12,400 nucleotides of DNA from Candidatus Kaiserbacteria bacterium (GCA_003245875.1 QKBW01000066.1:1-12400), one strand, 5' to 3'. Shown: positions 6,764 to 12,309, counted from the stretch's first letter. Made by a program: numbers and translations. The notes: generated by a model from the letters alone, not told the origin.

Positions 6764-6833
6764 AAAAAAGCGCGCCCAAAAGGGTCGCGCTTTTTAAAAC
6801 TCTCGACTGGTCTGAATCTGGACAGTCCTGGTT
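6764..6833 (-). ncRNA. Candidate ~70-nt leader or small RNA
   Basis: The minus-strand promoter 6840-6867 would start RNA near 6833. The first 40 nt can pair GACTG with CAGTC (6805-6827 region). The RNA ends in the strong GC hairpin with a six-U tail at 6769-6764. The next gene on this strand begins 63 bases further on, so this is either a transcription attenuator for the surface operon or a stand-alone small RNA. No known family is recognised. Confidence 0.35.
6765..6795. terminator. Bidirectional terminator hairpin between divergent genes
   Basis: AAAAAGCGCGCCC (6765-6777) pairs with GGG-T-CGCGCTTTTT (6782-6795) across an AAAA loop with one bulged T. Both strands give a U-tract. Its position between divergent genes is unusual: on the minus strand it lies downstream of promoter 6840-6867 and upstream of the surface operon, which is an attenuator arrangement. 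Confidence 0.75.
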
Positions 6834-6839
6834 ACAGCT

Positions 6840-6867
6840 ATTCTACCGCGTCTATTATTACTGTAAA
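6840..6867 (-). promoter_or_regulatory. Leftward promoter facing the surface operon
   Basis: Read on the minus strand, TTTACA (6867-6862) and TAGAAT (6845-6840) are 16 bases apart. The -35 lies three bases from the -35 of the rightward valS promoter, giving a back-to-back divergent pair. Confidence 0.5.
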
Positions 6868-6870
6868 GTG

Positions 6871-6900
6871 TTGACAAGCAATACAGATGATTGGTTATAA
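6871..6900 (+). promoter_or_regulatory. valS promoter
   Basis: Consensus TTGACA (6871-6876) is followed 18 bases later by TTATAA (6895-6900), with TGG just before it as an extended -10. The start is expected near 6907, giving valS a leader of about 79 nt, unlike the leaderless genes nearby. Confidence 0.7.
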
Positions 6901-6932
6901 CACACTCCACGTTGATACATTGCTCCTTTCAG

Positions 6933-6953
6933 GGCTTTAACAAGCCAATTTTT
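6933..6953 (+). promoter_or_regulatory. Leader hairpin with U-run before valS
   Basis: GGCTT (6933-6937) pairs with AAGCC (6942-6946) around TAAC, followed by AATTTTT. This small intrinsic-terminator-like element lies inside the valS 5' leader and might act as an attenuator. The stem is only five pairs, and no T-box motif is visible. Confidence 0.3.
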
Positions 6954-6985
6954 CGTGCTACCATCAATTTCTAATTGAGCAAACT

Positions 6986-9208
6986 ATGAGCGAGCAAAAA
7001 AGCGATATTCCGGAGGTGTTTCTTAAACCATACAATGCGGCCGACCATGAGGATACAATCTACCAAAAATGGGAGGAGAGCGGTTATTTTAATCCTGACG
7101 TCTGTATTGAAAAAGGCGTGACAACCCCCGATGCCGAACCATTCTCGATCGTCCTTCCGCCACCAAACGTCACCGGCACACTCCACATGGGTCACGCCTC
7201 GATGCTCGCTATTGAGGATATTTTGGTGCGCTACAACCGTATGCGGGGCAAACGTACCCTGTGGGTACCGGGCACCGACTCCGCGGCACTTGCAACGCAG
7301 AGCAAAGTGGAAGGCATCATCTACAAACAAGAGAAGAAACGTCGTGATGAAATTGGTCGTGAAGAGTTACTGAAGCGCATCGATGTTTTTGCTGAAGAAA
7401 GCAAGGACACTATCATCGGGCAAACCAAAAAAATGGGTTCGAGTTTGGACTGGAGTCGTTATGCCTTCACGCTCGACGAGAAGCGCTACAAGGCAGTTAT
7501 GGAAGCGTTTATTCGCATGTATAACGACGGCCTTATTTACCGCGGTGCACGCAGCGTCAACTGGGACCCGAATATGCAAACTACCGTTTCGGATGATGAG
7601 ATCGAGTACGTTGAGCAAAAAGACCCATTCTATTACTTCCAATATGGTCCTTTTGTGATCGGTACGGTGCGTCCCGAGACCAAATTTGGTGATAAATACG
7701 TGGTCATGCACCCGGATGACGAGCGCTACAAAGACTACCACCACGGCCAGACCCTTGAGATCGAGTGGATCAATGGACCAATCACTACCACCATCATCAA
7801 GGACGAAGCGGCTGATCCAGAGGTTGGTACCGGGGTGATGACCATTACGCCTTGGCACAGTGCGGTCGACTTTGAAATCGCCGAACGTCATGGACTAGAG
7901 CGCGAGCAAGTGATTGATGAACGTGGTTTGTTGTTGCCGATCGCTGGTGAATTTGCCGGTCAACATATTAAGAAAGCGCGACCGCTCATTATTGAAAAAA
8001 TGCGTGAACAGGGCCTTGTAGTTGATATAGACGAAAATTACATGCACAAAATCGCTACCAACAGCCGCGGTGGTGGCACTATCGAGCCGCAGATCAAAGA
8101 ACAGTGGTTCATTAATGTGAACAAGGAATTCACCATGGGCCAAAGTGAAGTTCCCGGTGTACACGCAGGGGATCAGGTAACCCTCAAAACATTAATGATA
8201 AAGGCGGTAGAAAATGGCGGGGTGTCTATCTTCCCCGATCGGTTTGAACGTGTGTACTACAACTGGATCAACAACCTGCATGACTGGTGTATCAGTCGTC
8301 AGATCTGGTATGGCCACCGTATTCCAGCTTGGTTTAAGGCTGGTGAAGTAAAGGTACAGATCGACTCACCAGGAGAAGGTTGGCAGCAAGATCCGGACAC
8401 TTTGGATACATGGTTTTCTAGTGGTCTTTGGACCATGTCTACCCTTGGTTGGCCAGACATGACGGAAGATTTTAAAACCTACCACCCCACAACCGTCCTC
8501 GAGACAGGGTACGACATTCTTTTTTTCTGGGTGGCACGTATGATACTCATGAGCACCTATCTGACCGGACAAGTACCGTTTAAGAATGCTTACCTGCATG
8601 GACTGGTCCGTGACGAGAAAGGTAAAAAGATGAGTAAGTCTCTGGGGAATATCATTGACCCACTAGATATGATCGAAAAGTTTGGAGCTGATGCGACTCG
8701 TCTTTCTCTCATTGTTGGTGCTGCCCCTGGCAACGACATGCCCCTCTCTGAAGATAAGATTCGCGCATACAAAAAATTCGCAAACAAACTATGGAATATC
8801 AGTCGCTTCACACTAACCAACTTGGCTGATGCTGATTTTTCCGTTACTGCAGAATTGTCACCGCGCGATCAAGAGATACTGGACGGCCTTCATGCCACCG
8901 TGGCAGAAGTAGGTGCCGATATTGATAAGTTCAATCTCTATCTCGCTGCCGAAAAGGCGTATCATTATGTGTGGCACGAACTGGCTGACAAAATACTCGA
9001 GGAATCGAAGGAAGTGTTGAATGGTGCAGACAATGAAGCAAAGCTGGCACGGCAAACAGTACTCAAAGAATGTCTCACTAGTTCATTAAAGCTTCTCCAT
9101 CCGTTCATGCCATTTGTGACCGAGGTGGTTTGGCAAGAACTACTAGAAGATATGCGCGATGCAGAGATGCTCATGGTGGCAAAATGGCCGGAAAAAATTG
9201 ACCGGTAA
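6986..9208 (+). CDS. valS: Valyl-tRNA synthetase (C-terminally short)
   Basis: Charges tRNA-Val with valine in the cytoplasm. The 740-residue product has the class I signature GTLHMGH (64-70) in the Rossmann fold and the CP1 editing domain around 190-340, with TPWHSAVDFE keeping the conserved Asp295. WCISRQIWYGHRIP spans 434-447, then DTWFSSGLWTMSTLGWP and KMSKS (548-552), and a helical anticodon-binding domain runs from about 610. It stops at KWPEKIDR, where longer bacterial ValRS (about 880-950 aa) continue into a connector and C-terminal coiled-coil that grips the tRNA. A clean TAA and a strong terminator follow, so this looks like a natural short form. ATG 6986 is preceded by TTGAGCAAACT with no good ribosome binding site. 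It is monocistronic with its own promoter. Confidence 0.97.
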   Translation: MSEQKSDIPEVFLKPYNAADHEDTIYQKWEESGYFNPDVCIEKGVTTPDAEPFSIVLPPPNVTGTLHMGHASMLAIEDILVRYNRMRGKRTLWVPGTDSAALATQSKVEGIIYKQEKKRRDEIGREELLKRIDVFAEESKDTIIGQTKKMGSSLDWSRYAFTLDEKRYKAVMEAFIRMYNDGLIYRGARSVNWDPNMQTTVSDDEIEYVEQKDPFYYFQYGPFVIGTVRPETKFGDKYVVMHPDDERYKDYHHGQTLEIEWINGPITTTIIKDEAADPEVGTGVMTITPWHSAVDFEIAERHGLEREQVIDERGLLLPIAGEFAGQHIKKARPLIIEKMREQGLVVDIDENYMHKIATNSRGGGTIEPQIKEQWFINVNKEFTMGQSEVPGVHAGDQVTLKTLMIKAVENGGVSIFPDRFERVYYNWINNLHDWCISRQIWYGHRIPAWFKAGEVKVQIDSPGEGWQQDPDTLDTWFSSGLWTMSTLGWPDMTEDFKTYHPTTVLETGYDILFFWVARMILMSTYLTGQVPFKNAYLHGLVRDEKGKKMSKSLGNIIDPLDMIEKFGADATRLSLIVGAAPGNDMPLSEDKIRAYKKFANKLWNISRFTLTNLADADFSVTAELSPRDQEILDGLHATVAEVGADIDKFNLYLAAEKAYHYVWHELADKILEESKEVLNGADNEAKLARQTVLKECLTSSLKLLHPFMPFVTEVVWQELLEDMRDAEMLMVAKWPEKIDR

Positions 9209-9238
9209 GATATAGGATTACGGTCGTGATGTGACGCT

Positions 9239-9269
9239 GCGGCGCGCCCTCTGGGCGCGCCGCTGTTTT
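9239..9269 (+). terminator. valS terminator
   Basis: GCGGCGCGCCC (9239-9249) pairs perfectly with GGGCGCGCCGC (9253-9263) around a TCT loop, followed by TGTTTT. This classic intrinsic terminator lies 30 bases after the valS stop. Confidence 0.9.
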
Positions 9270-9286
9270 ATTCTCCCCAATGATGT

Positions 9287-9314
9287 GGCGGGCGGGGCGG
9301 CAGCCCCGCCCGCC
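9287..9314 (+). repeat. Perfect G/C-only hairpin before the PrsW-like gene
   Basis: GGCGGGCGGGGC (9287-9298) and GCCCCGCCCGCC (9303-9314) form twelve G-C pairs with a GGCA loop. No T-run follows. It lies just after the valS terminator and four bases upstream of the TG of the next gene's -10, so it may be a second termination barrier or affect that promoter. Confidence 0.8.
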
Positions 9315-9317
9315 CCC

Positions 9318-9326
9318 TGTTACCAT
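9318..9326 (+). promoter_or_regulatory. Extended -10 of the PrsW-like gene
   Basis: TGT plus TACCAT (9321-9326) ends seven bases before ATG 9334. No ribosome binding site lies in ACACACA. The spacing implies a leaderless mRNA. The -35 region is occupied by the G/C hairpin and has no consensus. Confidence 0.4.
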
Positions 9327-9333
9327 ACACACA

Positions 9334-10038
9334 ATGGTTGAATCTACCGCTTTTGCTATTGCCTTTCTCGGCGGTTTAACACCGGCGCTTTTTTGGCTCT
9401 GGTTTTGGTTACGCGAAGATAGAGAGCAGCCGGAACCATGGGGGCTTATTATTTTGGCATTTTTTGCTGGCATGATGGTCGTTCCCGCTACCCTCCCCCT
9501 GCAAAAATTCGCCACGTCACTCTATACTGGTGATACGCTTATTTTAGTCTGGGTAGTGATTGAAGAAGTACTTAAATACACCGCAGCCCTAGTGGCTATT
9601 TTATGGCATAAAGATGTAGATGAACCAATTGATCTGATTATTTATATGATCATCATTGCACTTGGTTTTTCCGCTATGGAAAATGCGCTTTTTATGTTCA
9701 ATCCACTTACCCAAGGTGAATTTTGGAACTCTGTTTTGACCACGAATTTCCGCTTCTTAGGCGCCACACTACTCCATGTTCTCTCTTCCGGAACACTTGG
9801 TGTCTTTATGGCCATCTCTTTCTATAAACCAACCGTACAAAAACTGCTCTACAGTTTGTATGGGTTGTTCATAGCCATCGTGTTGCATGCCCTATTTAAC
9901 TTTTTTATAATTGATGCAAGTGGAGAAACGATACTAGGCGTGTTTCTCTTCGTGTGGTTTGGCATCATCGTGCTCTTTCTTCTCTTTGAAAAGGTCAAGA
10001 TCATTGAAGCCGCTCATTATGCGTTACAACGTAAATAA
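9334..10038 (+). CDS. PrsW-family intramembrane protease
   Basis: 234 aa, almost wholly hydrophobic with about seven or eight membrane helices. It shows the PrsW family pattern: VVIEEVLKY with Glu77, Glu78 and Lys81; GFSAMENALF with Glu116 and Asn117; LLHVLSSGTLG with His148; VLHALFNF with His185 and Asn189. These polar residues lie in membrane helices and are thought to form the active site. Bacillus PrsW makes the first cut in the anti-sigma factor RsiW; no anti-sigma factor is visible here, so the substrate is unknown. I start at ATG 9334, seven bases after a -10 box and at the first helix. The in-frame ATG at 9280 would translate the G/C hairpin into a Pro/Arg-rich tail and is rejected. 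Nine bases separate its stop from the hsp20 gene. Confidence 0.87.
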   Translation: MVESTAFAIAFLGGLTPALFWLWFWLREDREQPEPWGLIILAFFAGMMVVPATLPLQKFATSLYTGDTLILVWVVIEEVLKYTAALVAILWHKDVDEPIDLIIYMIIIALGFSAMENALFMFNPLTQGEFWNSVLTTNFRFLGATLLHVLSSGTLGVFMAISFYKPTVQKLLYSLYGLFIAIVLHALFNFFIIDASGETILGVFLFVWFGIIVLFLLFEKVKIIEAAHYALQRK

Positions 10039-10047
10039 TTATAGATC

Positions 10048-10560
10048 ATGAAAAAACCTTCATTTCTCGAACGACTCACCGGCACCGTCAACATGGACGA
10101 GTATGACGATGTGCTTGATAACGACCAATATAGAGAGGAAGACGCTGTTGCGGCCCACGAAGAACGTTTTCGTGATGAAGAAGATGAGTGGCGAGAACCT
10201 CAAGAGATAGAACAAGAGCCTGAGACCGGCGAGCTTCCAGTTGACATGTTCCAAACCGGTGAGGAGGTGGTTATACGCGCGCTTATTGCTGGGGTTGCTC
10301 CAGATGATCTTGATATTGCAATCACTCGCGACATGGTCACCATTAAGGGCATGCGTGAAGAAAGTCAGGAGGCCTCAGACGATGACTACTATCATCGTGA
10401 GCTTTTCTGGGGTTCATTTGCTCGCTCTATCGTATTGCCTGAAGAAATCTTGATTGACGAGGCGACTGCAGACGAGCGCCACGGGCTATTGGAAATACGC
10501 CTACCAAAGGTTGATAAAAACCGCAGTACAAGATTACGAGTCAAGAGTAGTGTTAAATAG
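10048..10560 (+). CDS. Hsp20 / alpha-crystallin small heat-shock protein
   Basis: 170 aa ATP-independent chaperone that holds unfolding proteins. The alpha-crystallin domain spans about 63-168: PVDMFQTGEEVVIRALIAG, DDLDIAITRDMVTIKG, YYHRELFWGSFARSIVLPEEI and HGLLEIRLPKVD, a typical Hsp20 series ending in the LPK strand. The N-terminal arm (about 15-62) is unusually acidic (EYDDVLDNDQYREED, EERFRDEEDEWRE) where most Hsp20 arms are hydrophobic, which may alter oligomerisation. A conserved IxI tail motif is not obvious. It follows the PrsW-like gene by nine bases and probably shares its mRNA, which hints at a joint stress role. There is no clear ribosome binding site before ATG 10048. No heat-shock operator (CIRCE type) was seen. 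Confidence 0.92.
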   Translation: MKKPSFLERLTGTVNMDEYDDVLDNDQYREEDAVAAHEERFRDEEDEWREPQEIEQEPETGELPVDMFQTGEEVVIRALIAGVAPDDLDIAITRDMVTIKGMREESQEASDDDYYHRELFWGSFARSIVLPEEILIDEATADERHGLLEIRLPKVDKNRSTRLRVKSSVK

Positions 10561-10563
10561 GCA

Positions 10564-10612
10564 GGAGGACAAAAAGCAGGCGGGCCAAAGGCCCGCCTGC
10601 TTTTTGTCCTCC
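10564..10612. terminator. Long palindromic bidirectional terminator
   Basis: A perfect inverted repeat: 10564-10586 pairs with 10590-10612 around an AAA loop, 23 pairs including an internal A5/T5 step. The inner GC stem followed by TTTTT forms a standard terminator on both strands. It lies between the convergent hsp20 and TraB-like genes and serves both. Confidence 0.92.
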
Positions 10613-10623
10613 AATTTACATGT

Positions 10624-11475
10624 TTACGCGCTAAAATAGGCCCGATAGGCCGGCTCTTGCATCACAGCTAGTGACGCATCATAGACTACCAACACTCGTT
10701 TCCCCACTGCTAATTCATTCAGCACCGCTTGCGTCATTGCTTGATTGCGATACTCCAATATCGTCCGACTAATCTCATTAAAGAGCGTCTGCTGTTCCCA
10801 ACGATCCGGTCGTGGAATTGGATCTACCAATGCGTAGCTTTCTGCAAGTAAGCGAACGTCTGCCACTGGAAAGCCCAGCATCCTGCCAACATACTCCAAG
10901 GCTTTGTCGACATCATAGACAAAACCCTTCCACCCCGTCGTCTGTTTGAACTGACCAACCATCGGTGCGGCATAGGCCTGAAATTTCATTCCTTCGCCAG
11001 AAGATAAATACTGCGGTACCAGAGACAAAACAAACCAGGCAAAAATTTCTTCACGAGAAAAGTAATGCTGTAATAAAAATTGATAGAGTTCTTCATCAGC
11101 CGGTTCCGGTGACGCCCAGGATACATTTCGGCGTAATGCTTCTTTAATTGCGTATACTGCTTCTCCTCCTTGCTTAATGGCATTTGTGTACGATAGAGAA
11201 CGCACCATTTTCTCCAAACCGGCAGGACCGTGCAATGTTGGTACTCCTTCCACAAAAATTACGTCTGGTCGCCTTGTCTCTACCGCCCCTGAGATGAGCG
11301 CAAAAATAGTATCCTCCGGGTCAAAACTATGGTGAACGCCAACATATTGGAGCTGTGCCCCAGGACCAAGTGCATAACAATAGGGCGTACCATGACGCAT
11401 ACGAGCATATTGTTCTGGAGTATAGAGCGCACTGACATGCGGAAAAACTTCTGGGGTAACCTCCCTGTATGACAT
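10624..11475 (-). CDS. TraB/GumN (TIKI-like) family protein, probable
   Basis: 283 aa, no signal peptide or membrane helix. Features recall the TraB/PrgY/GumN/TIKI superfamily: LQYVGVHHS (42-50) with the GxxH-like first motif, a helix then RPDVIFVEGVP (69-79) with Glu76, GGEAVYAIKEALRRNVSWASPEP (103-125), and a late EYRNQAM (241-247) resembling the family's RN motif. The closing strand KRVLVVYDASLAVMQEPA should carry a second GxxH; here the equivalent positions 266-269 read Asp-Ala-Ser-Leu, so the presumed catalytic His is absent and the protein may be inactive or divergent. ATG 11475 lies six bases after a TATACT box, suggesting a leaderless mRNA. The gene stands alone and ends at the shared terminator. 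The assignment is by motif memory only. Confidence 0.55.
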   Translation of the reverse strand: MSYREVTPEVFPHVSALYTPEQYARMRHGTPYCYALGPGAQLQYVGVHHSFDPEDTIFALISGAVETRRPDVIFVEGVPTLHGPAGLEKMVRSLSYTNAIKQGGEAVYAIKEALRRNVSWASPEPADEELYQFLLQHYFSREEIFAWFVLSLVPQYLSSGEGMKFQAYAAPMVGQFKQTTGWKGFVYDVDKALEYVGRMLGFPVADVRLLAESYALVDPIPRPDRWEQQTLFNEISRTILEYRNQAMTQAVLNELAVGKRVLVVYDASLAVMQEPAYRAYFSA

Positions 11476-11481
11476 AGTGTA

Positions 11482-11487
11482 AGTATA
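11482..11487 (-). promoter_or_regulatory. -10 box of the TraB-like gene, leaderless spacing
   Basis: On the minus strand TATACT (11487-11482) is followed by only TACACT before the ATG at 11475. Transcription would begin at or next to the start codon. No convincing -35 is seen. Confidence 0.45.
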
Positions 11488-11543
11488 CCGCTCTCACAAG
11501 TATTTCAGATGATGAACGCTGTGGAGAGCTTACTAAAAACCAT

Positions 11544-11571
11544 TTGAAATTTACGCCAAAGCATGTACAAT
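11544..11571 (+). promoter_or_regulatory. tRNA-Phe promoter
   Basis: TTGAAA (11544-11549) and TACAAT (11566-11571) are separated by 16 bases; tRNA-Phe begins 12 bases after the -10. This is a clear sigma70-type promoter. Confidence 0.7.
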
Positions 11572-11582
11572 GGCACACACTT

Positions 11583-11655
11583 GCTTGGGTAGCTCAGTTG
11601 GTAGAGCATTCGCCTGAAGAGCGAAGGGTCAGCAGTTCGAGCCTGCTCCCAAGCA
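11583..11655 (+). tRNA. tRNA-Phe (anticodon GAA)
   Basis: A 73-nt cloverleaf: acceptor GCTTGGG/CCCAAGC, D-stem GCTC/GAGC, anticodon stem TTCGC/GCGAA around CTGAAGA with anticodon GAA (reads UUC, phenylalanine), T-stem AGCAG/CTGCT with loop TTCGAGC, discriminator A11655. CCA is not encoded. The last 18 bases plus two downstream bases are duplicated at 11819-11838. Confidence 0.97.
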
Positions 11656-11657
11656 CA
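11638..11657 (+). repeat. att-like direct repeat, copy 1 (tRNA-Phe 3' end)
   Basis: CGAGCCTGCTCCCAAGCACA covers part of the T-loop, the 3' T-stem strand, the 3' acceptor strand and two bases beyond. The identical 20 bases recur at 11819-11838. Tyrosine integrases often target tRNA 3' ends and leave this kind of duplication, but no integrase is nearby. Confidence 0.85.
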
Positions 11658-11818
11658 AATTGGCCGGCCTGAAACATGCATATGTTTCAGGCCGCTGCCA
11701 TTTGTAGCTTTGGACGGGCTCGAAAGGCGCAGCAGGGGGCCCTCTGGGCCTGCGAGCCGGGGCCGAAAGTACTTATTATTTTGGAAATGTTTGAACAAAA
11801 TAATTAGTAACTTGTGGC
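11658..11818 (+). mobile_element. 161-bp multi-hairpin insert between tRNA-Phe end copies
   Basis: The segment between the two 20-bp tRNA-end copies contains no gene but three consecutive hairpins: 11666-11693; 11717-11758 (outer GGCTCG/CGAGCC, inner CAGG-CCC/GGG-CCTG); and 11761-11819 (GGCC ends, then an A/T-rich stem of about 20 pairs with a 12-base loop at 11784-11795). Size, structure and flanking repeats fit a small non-autonomous element or the scar of an integrated element at a tRNA gene. A tandem tRNA duplication followed by loss is the alternative. No transposase ends or coding capacity are recognised. Confidence 0.35.
11666..11693 (+). repeat. Perfect hairpin after tRNA-Phe
   Basis: GGCCTGAAACAT (11666-11677) pairs with ATGTTTCAGGCC (11682-11693) around GCAT, twelve perfect pairs. 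It is followed by GCTGCCATTTG rather than a T-run, so it is a weak terminator at best. It is the first of three hairpins in the segment between the tRNA 3'-end copies. Confidence 0.8.
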
Positions 11819-11838
11819 CGAGCCTGCTCCCAAGCACA
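11819..11838 (+). repeat. att-like direct repeat, copy 2 (orphan tRNA-Phe 3' end)
   Basis: Identical to 11638-11657, but not preceded by the rest of a tRNA, so it is a partial tRNA copy. The repeat-to-repeat distance is 181 bases. Identity starts inside the T-loop and ends two bases past the discriminator. Confidence 0.85.
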
Positions 11839-11845
11839 GAGCATA

Positions 11846-11879
11846 AAAACAAAACCTGCCTTGCGGCAGGTTTTGTTTT
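11846..11879. terminator. Bidirectional terminator
   Basis: AAAACAAAACCTGCC (11846-11860) pairs perfectly with GGCAGGTTTTGTTTT (11865-11879) around TTGC. It ends rightward transcripts through tRNA-Phe and the hairpin segment, and leftward transcripts of the small membrane-protein gene whose stop is at 11889. Confidence 0.88.
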
Positions 11880-11888
11880 CTCCAAAAA

Positions 11889-12182
11889 CTACTTAGTGAA
11901 ATTAGTTAAGGCCTCCGAAAACTGTTTCCAACCAGGAATTTCTTGTAAACCAGCACTAAATGTGTCGTAAGAAGAACCAAGGGCGGCAAAATATGGCTGT
12001 AGGATGTAATAGTACAACGCGAACGGTAAACCAATCAAAAGTACATACCATGAAACTTTAATCCAAAAACTAAAAACTTGATTACGATTGATCTTCTTTA
12101 ACAACTGAGCATTTTCCTCAAGCTGATCAGTATTCTTAGCAAGCATGCGCTTGATCTCCTCAAAATCTGTCTGCGGTGGCAT
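11889..12182 (-). CDS. Small coiled-coil and membrane protein, unknown function
   Basis: 97 aa, not recognised as a named family. Residues about 6-34 (DFEEIKRMLAKNTDQLEENAQLLKKI) look like an amphipathic coiled-coil, residues about 44-66 (WYVLLIGLPFALYYYILQPYF) are a membrane helix, and the tail (70-97) is short and polar/aromatic. I place the start at 12182: a perfect TGC-TATAAT (12198-12190) ends seven bases upstream, so the mRNA is probably leaderless. The longer in-frame start at 12203 lies upstream of this promoter and cannot be on its transcript. It is a single gene ending at the shared terminator. Length and layout suggest a small membrane-associated scaffold, but no function can be assigned. 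Confidence 0.75.
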   Translation of the reverse strand: MPPQTDFEEIKRMLAKNTDQLEENAQLLKKINRNQVFSFWIKVSWYVLLIGLPFALYYYILQPYFAALGSSYDTFSAGLQEIPGWKQFSEALTNFTK

Positions 12183-12189
12183 ATGGAAA

Positions 12190-12198
12190 ATTATAGCA
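12190..12198 (-). promoter_or_regulatory. Consensus extended -10, leaderless spacing
   Basis: TGC plus TATAAT on the minus strand ends seven bases before the ATG at 12182, with TTTCCAT between. It is the strongest of the leaderless-type promoters here. It is divergent from the tRNA-Arg promoter, about 20 bases away. Confidence 0.7.
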
Positions 12199-12216
12199 TC
12201 CACCTGGCCTATTTTA

Positions 12217-12225
12217 TGCTAGTAT
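12217..12225 (+). promoter_or_regulatory. Extended -10 of tRNA-Arg
   Basis: TGC plus TAGTAT (12220-12225) lies 12 bases before the tRNA start, the same form and distance as for tRNA-Val. No clear -35 is seen. Confidence 0.5.
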
Positions 12226-12237
12226 GTGCCCACTATA

Positions 12238-12309
12238 GCCTTCGTAGCTCAATGGATAGAGCTATCCCGTCCTAAGGGAGAGATGTGGGTTCGATTCCTG
12301 CCGAGGGCA
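12238..12309 (+). tRNA. tRNA-Arg (anticodon CCT)
   Basis: A 72-nt cloverleaf: acceptor GCCTTCG/CGAGGGC with one T-G pair, D-stem GCTC/GAGC, anticodon stem ATCCC/GGGAG with an A-G mismatch at the top, loop GTCCTAA with anticodon CCT (reads AGG, arginine), a four-base variable region, and T-stem GTGGG/CCTGC with two T-G pairs. CCA is not encoded. A terminator follows at once. Confidence 0.93.

Noticed and set aside
9280..9333. Upstream start for the PrsW-like protein
   Set aside because: It would translate the G/C-only hairpin into a Pro/Arg-rich tail ahead of a membrane helix, and it lies upstream of the likely promoter.
11658..11818. Integron attC site
   Set aside because: The terminal RYYYAAC/GTTRRRY core sites are not found and no integrase or cassette gene is nearby.
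11505..11885. Minus-strand 126-codon frame containing EQARTADPSLFRRMLYQLSY
   Set aside because: This is the antisense translation of tRNA-Phe, a well-known spurious protein pattern.
12183..12203. Seven-residue longer start of the small membrane protein
   Set aside because: The perfect TGC-TATAAT lies inside this extension, so the transcript begins after that ATG.
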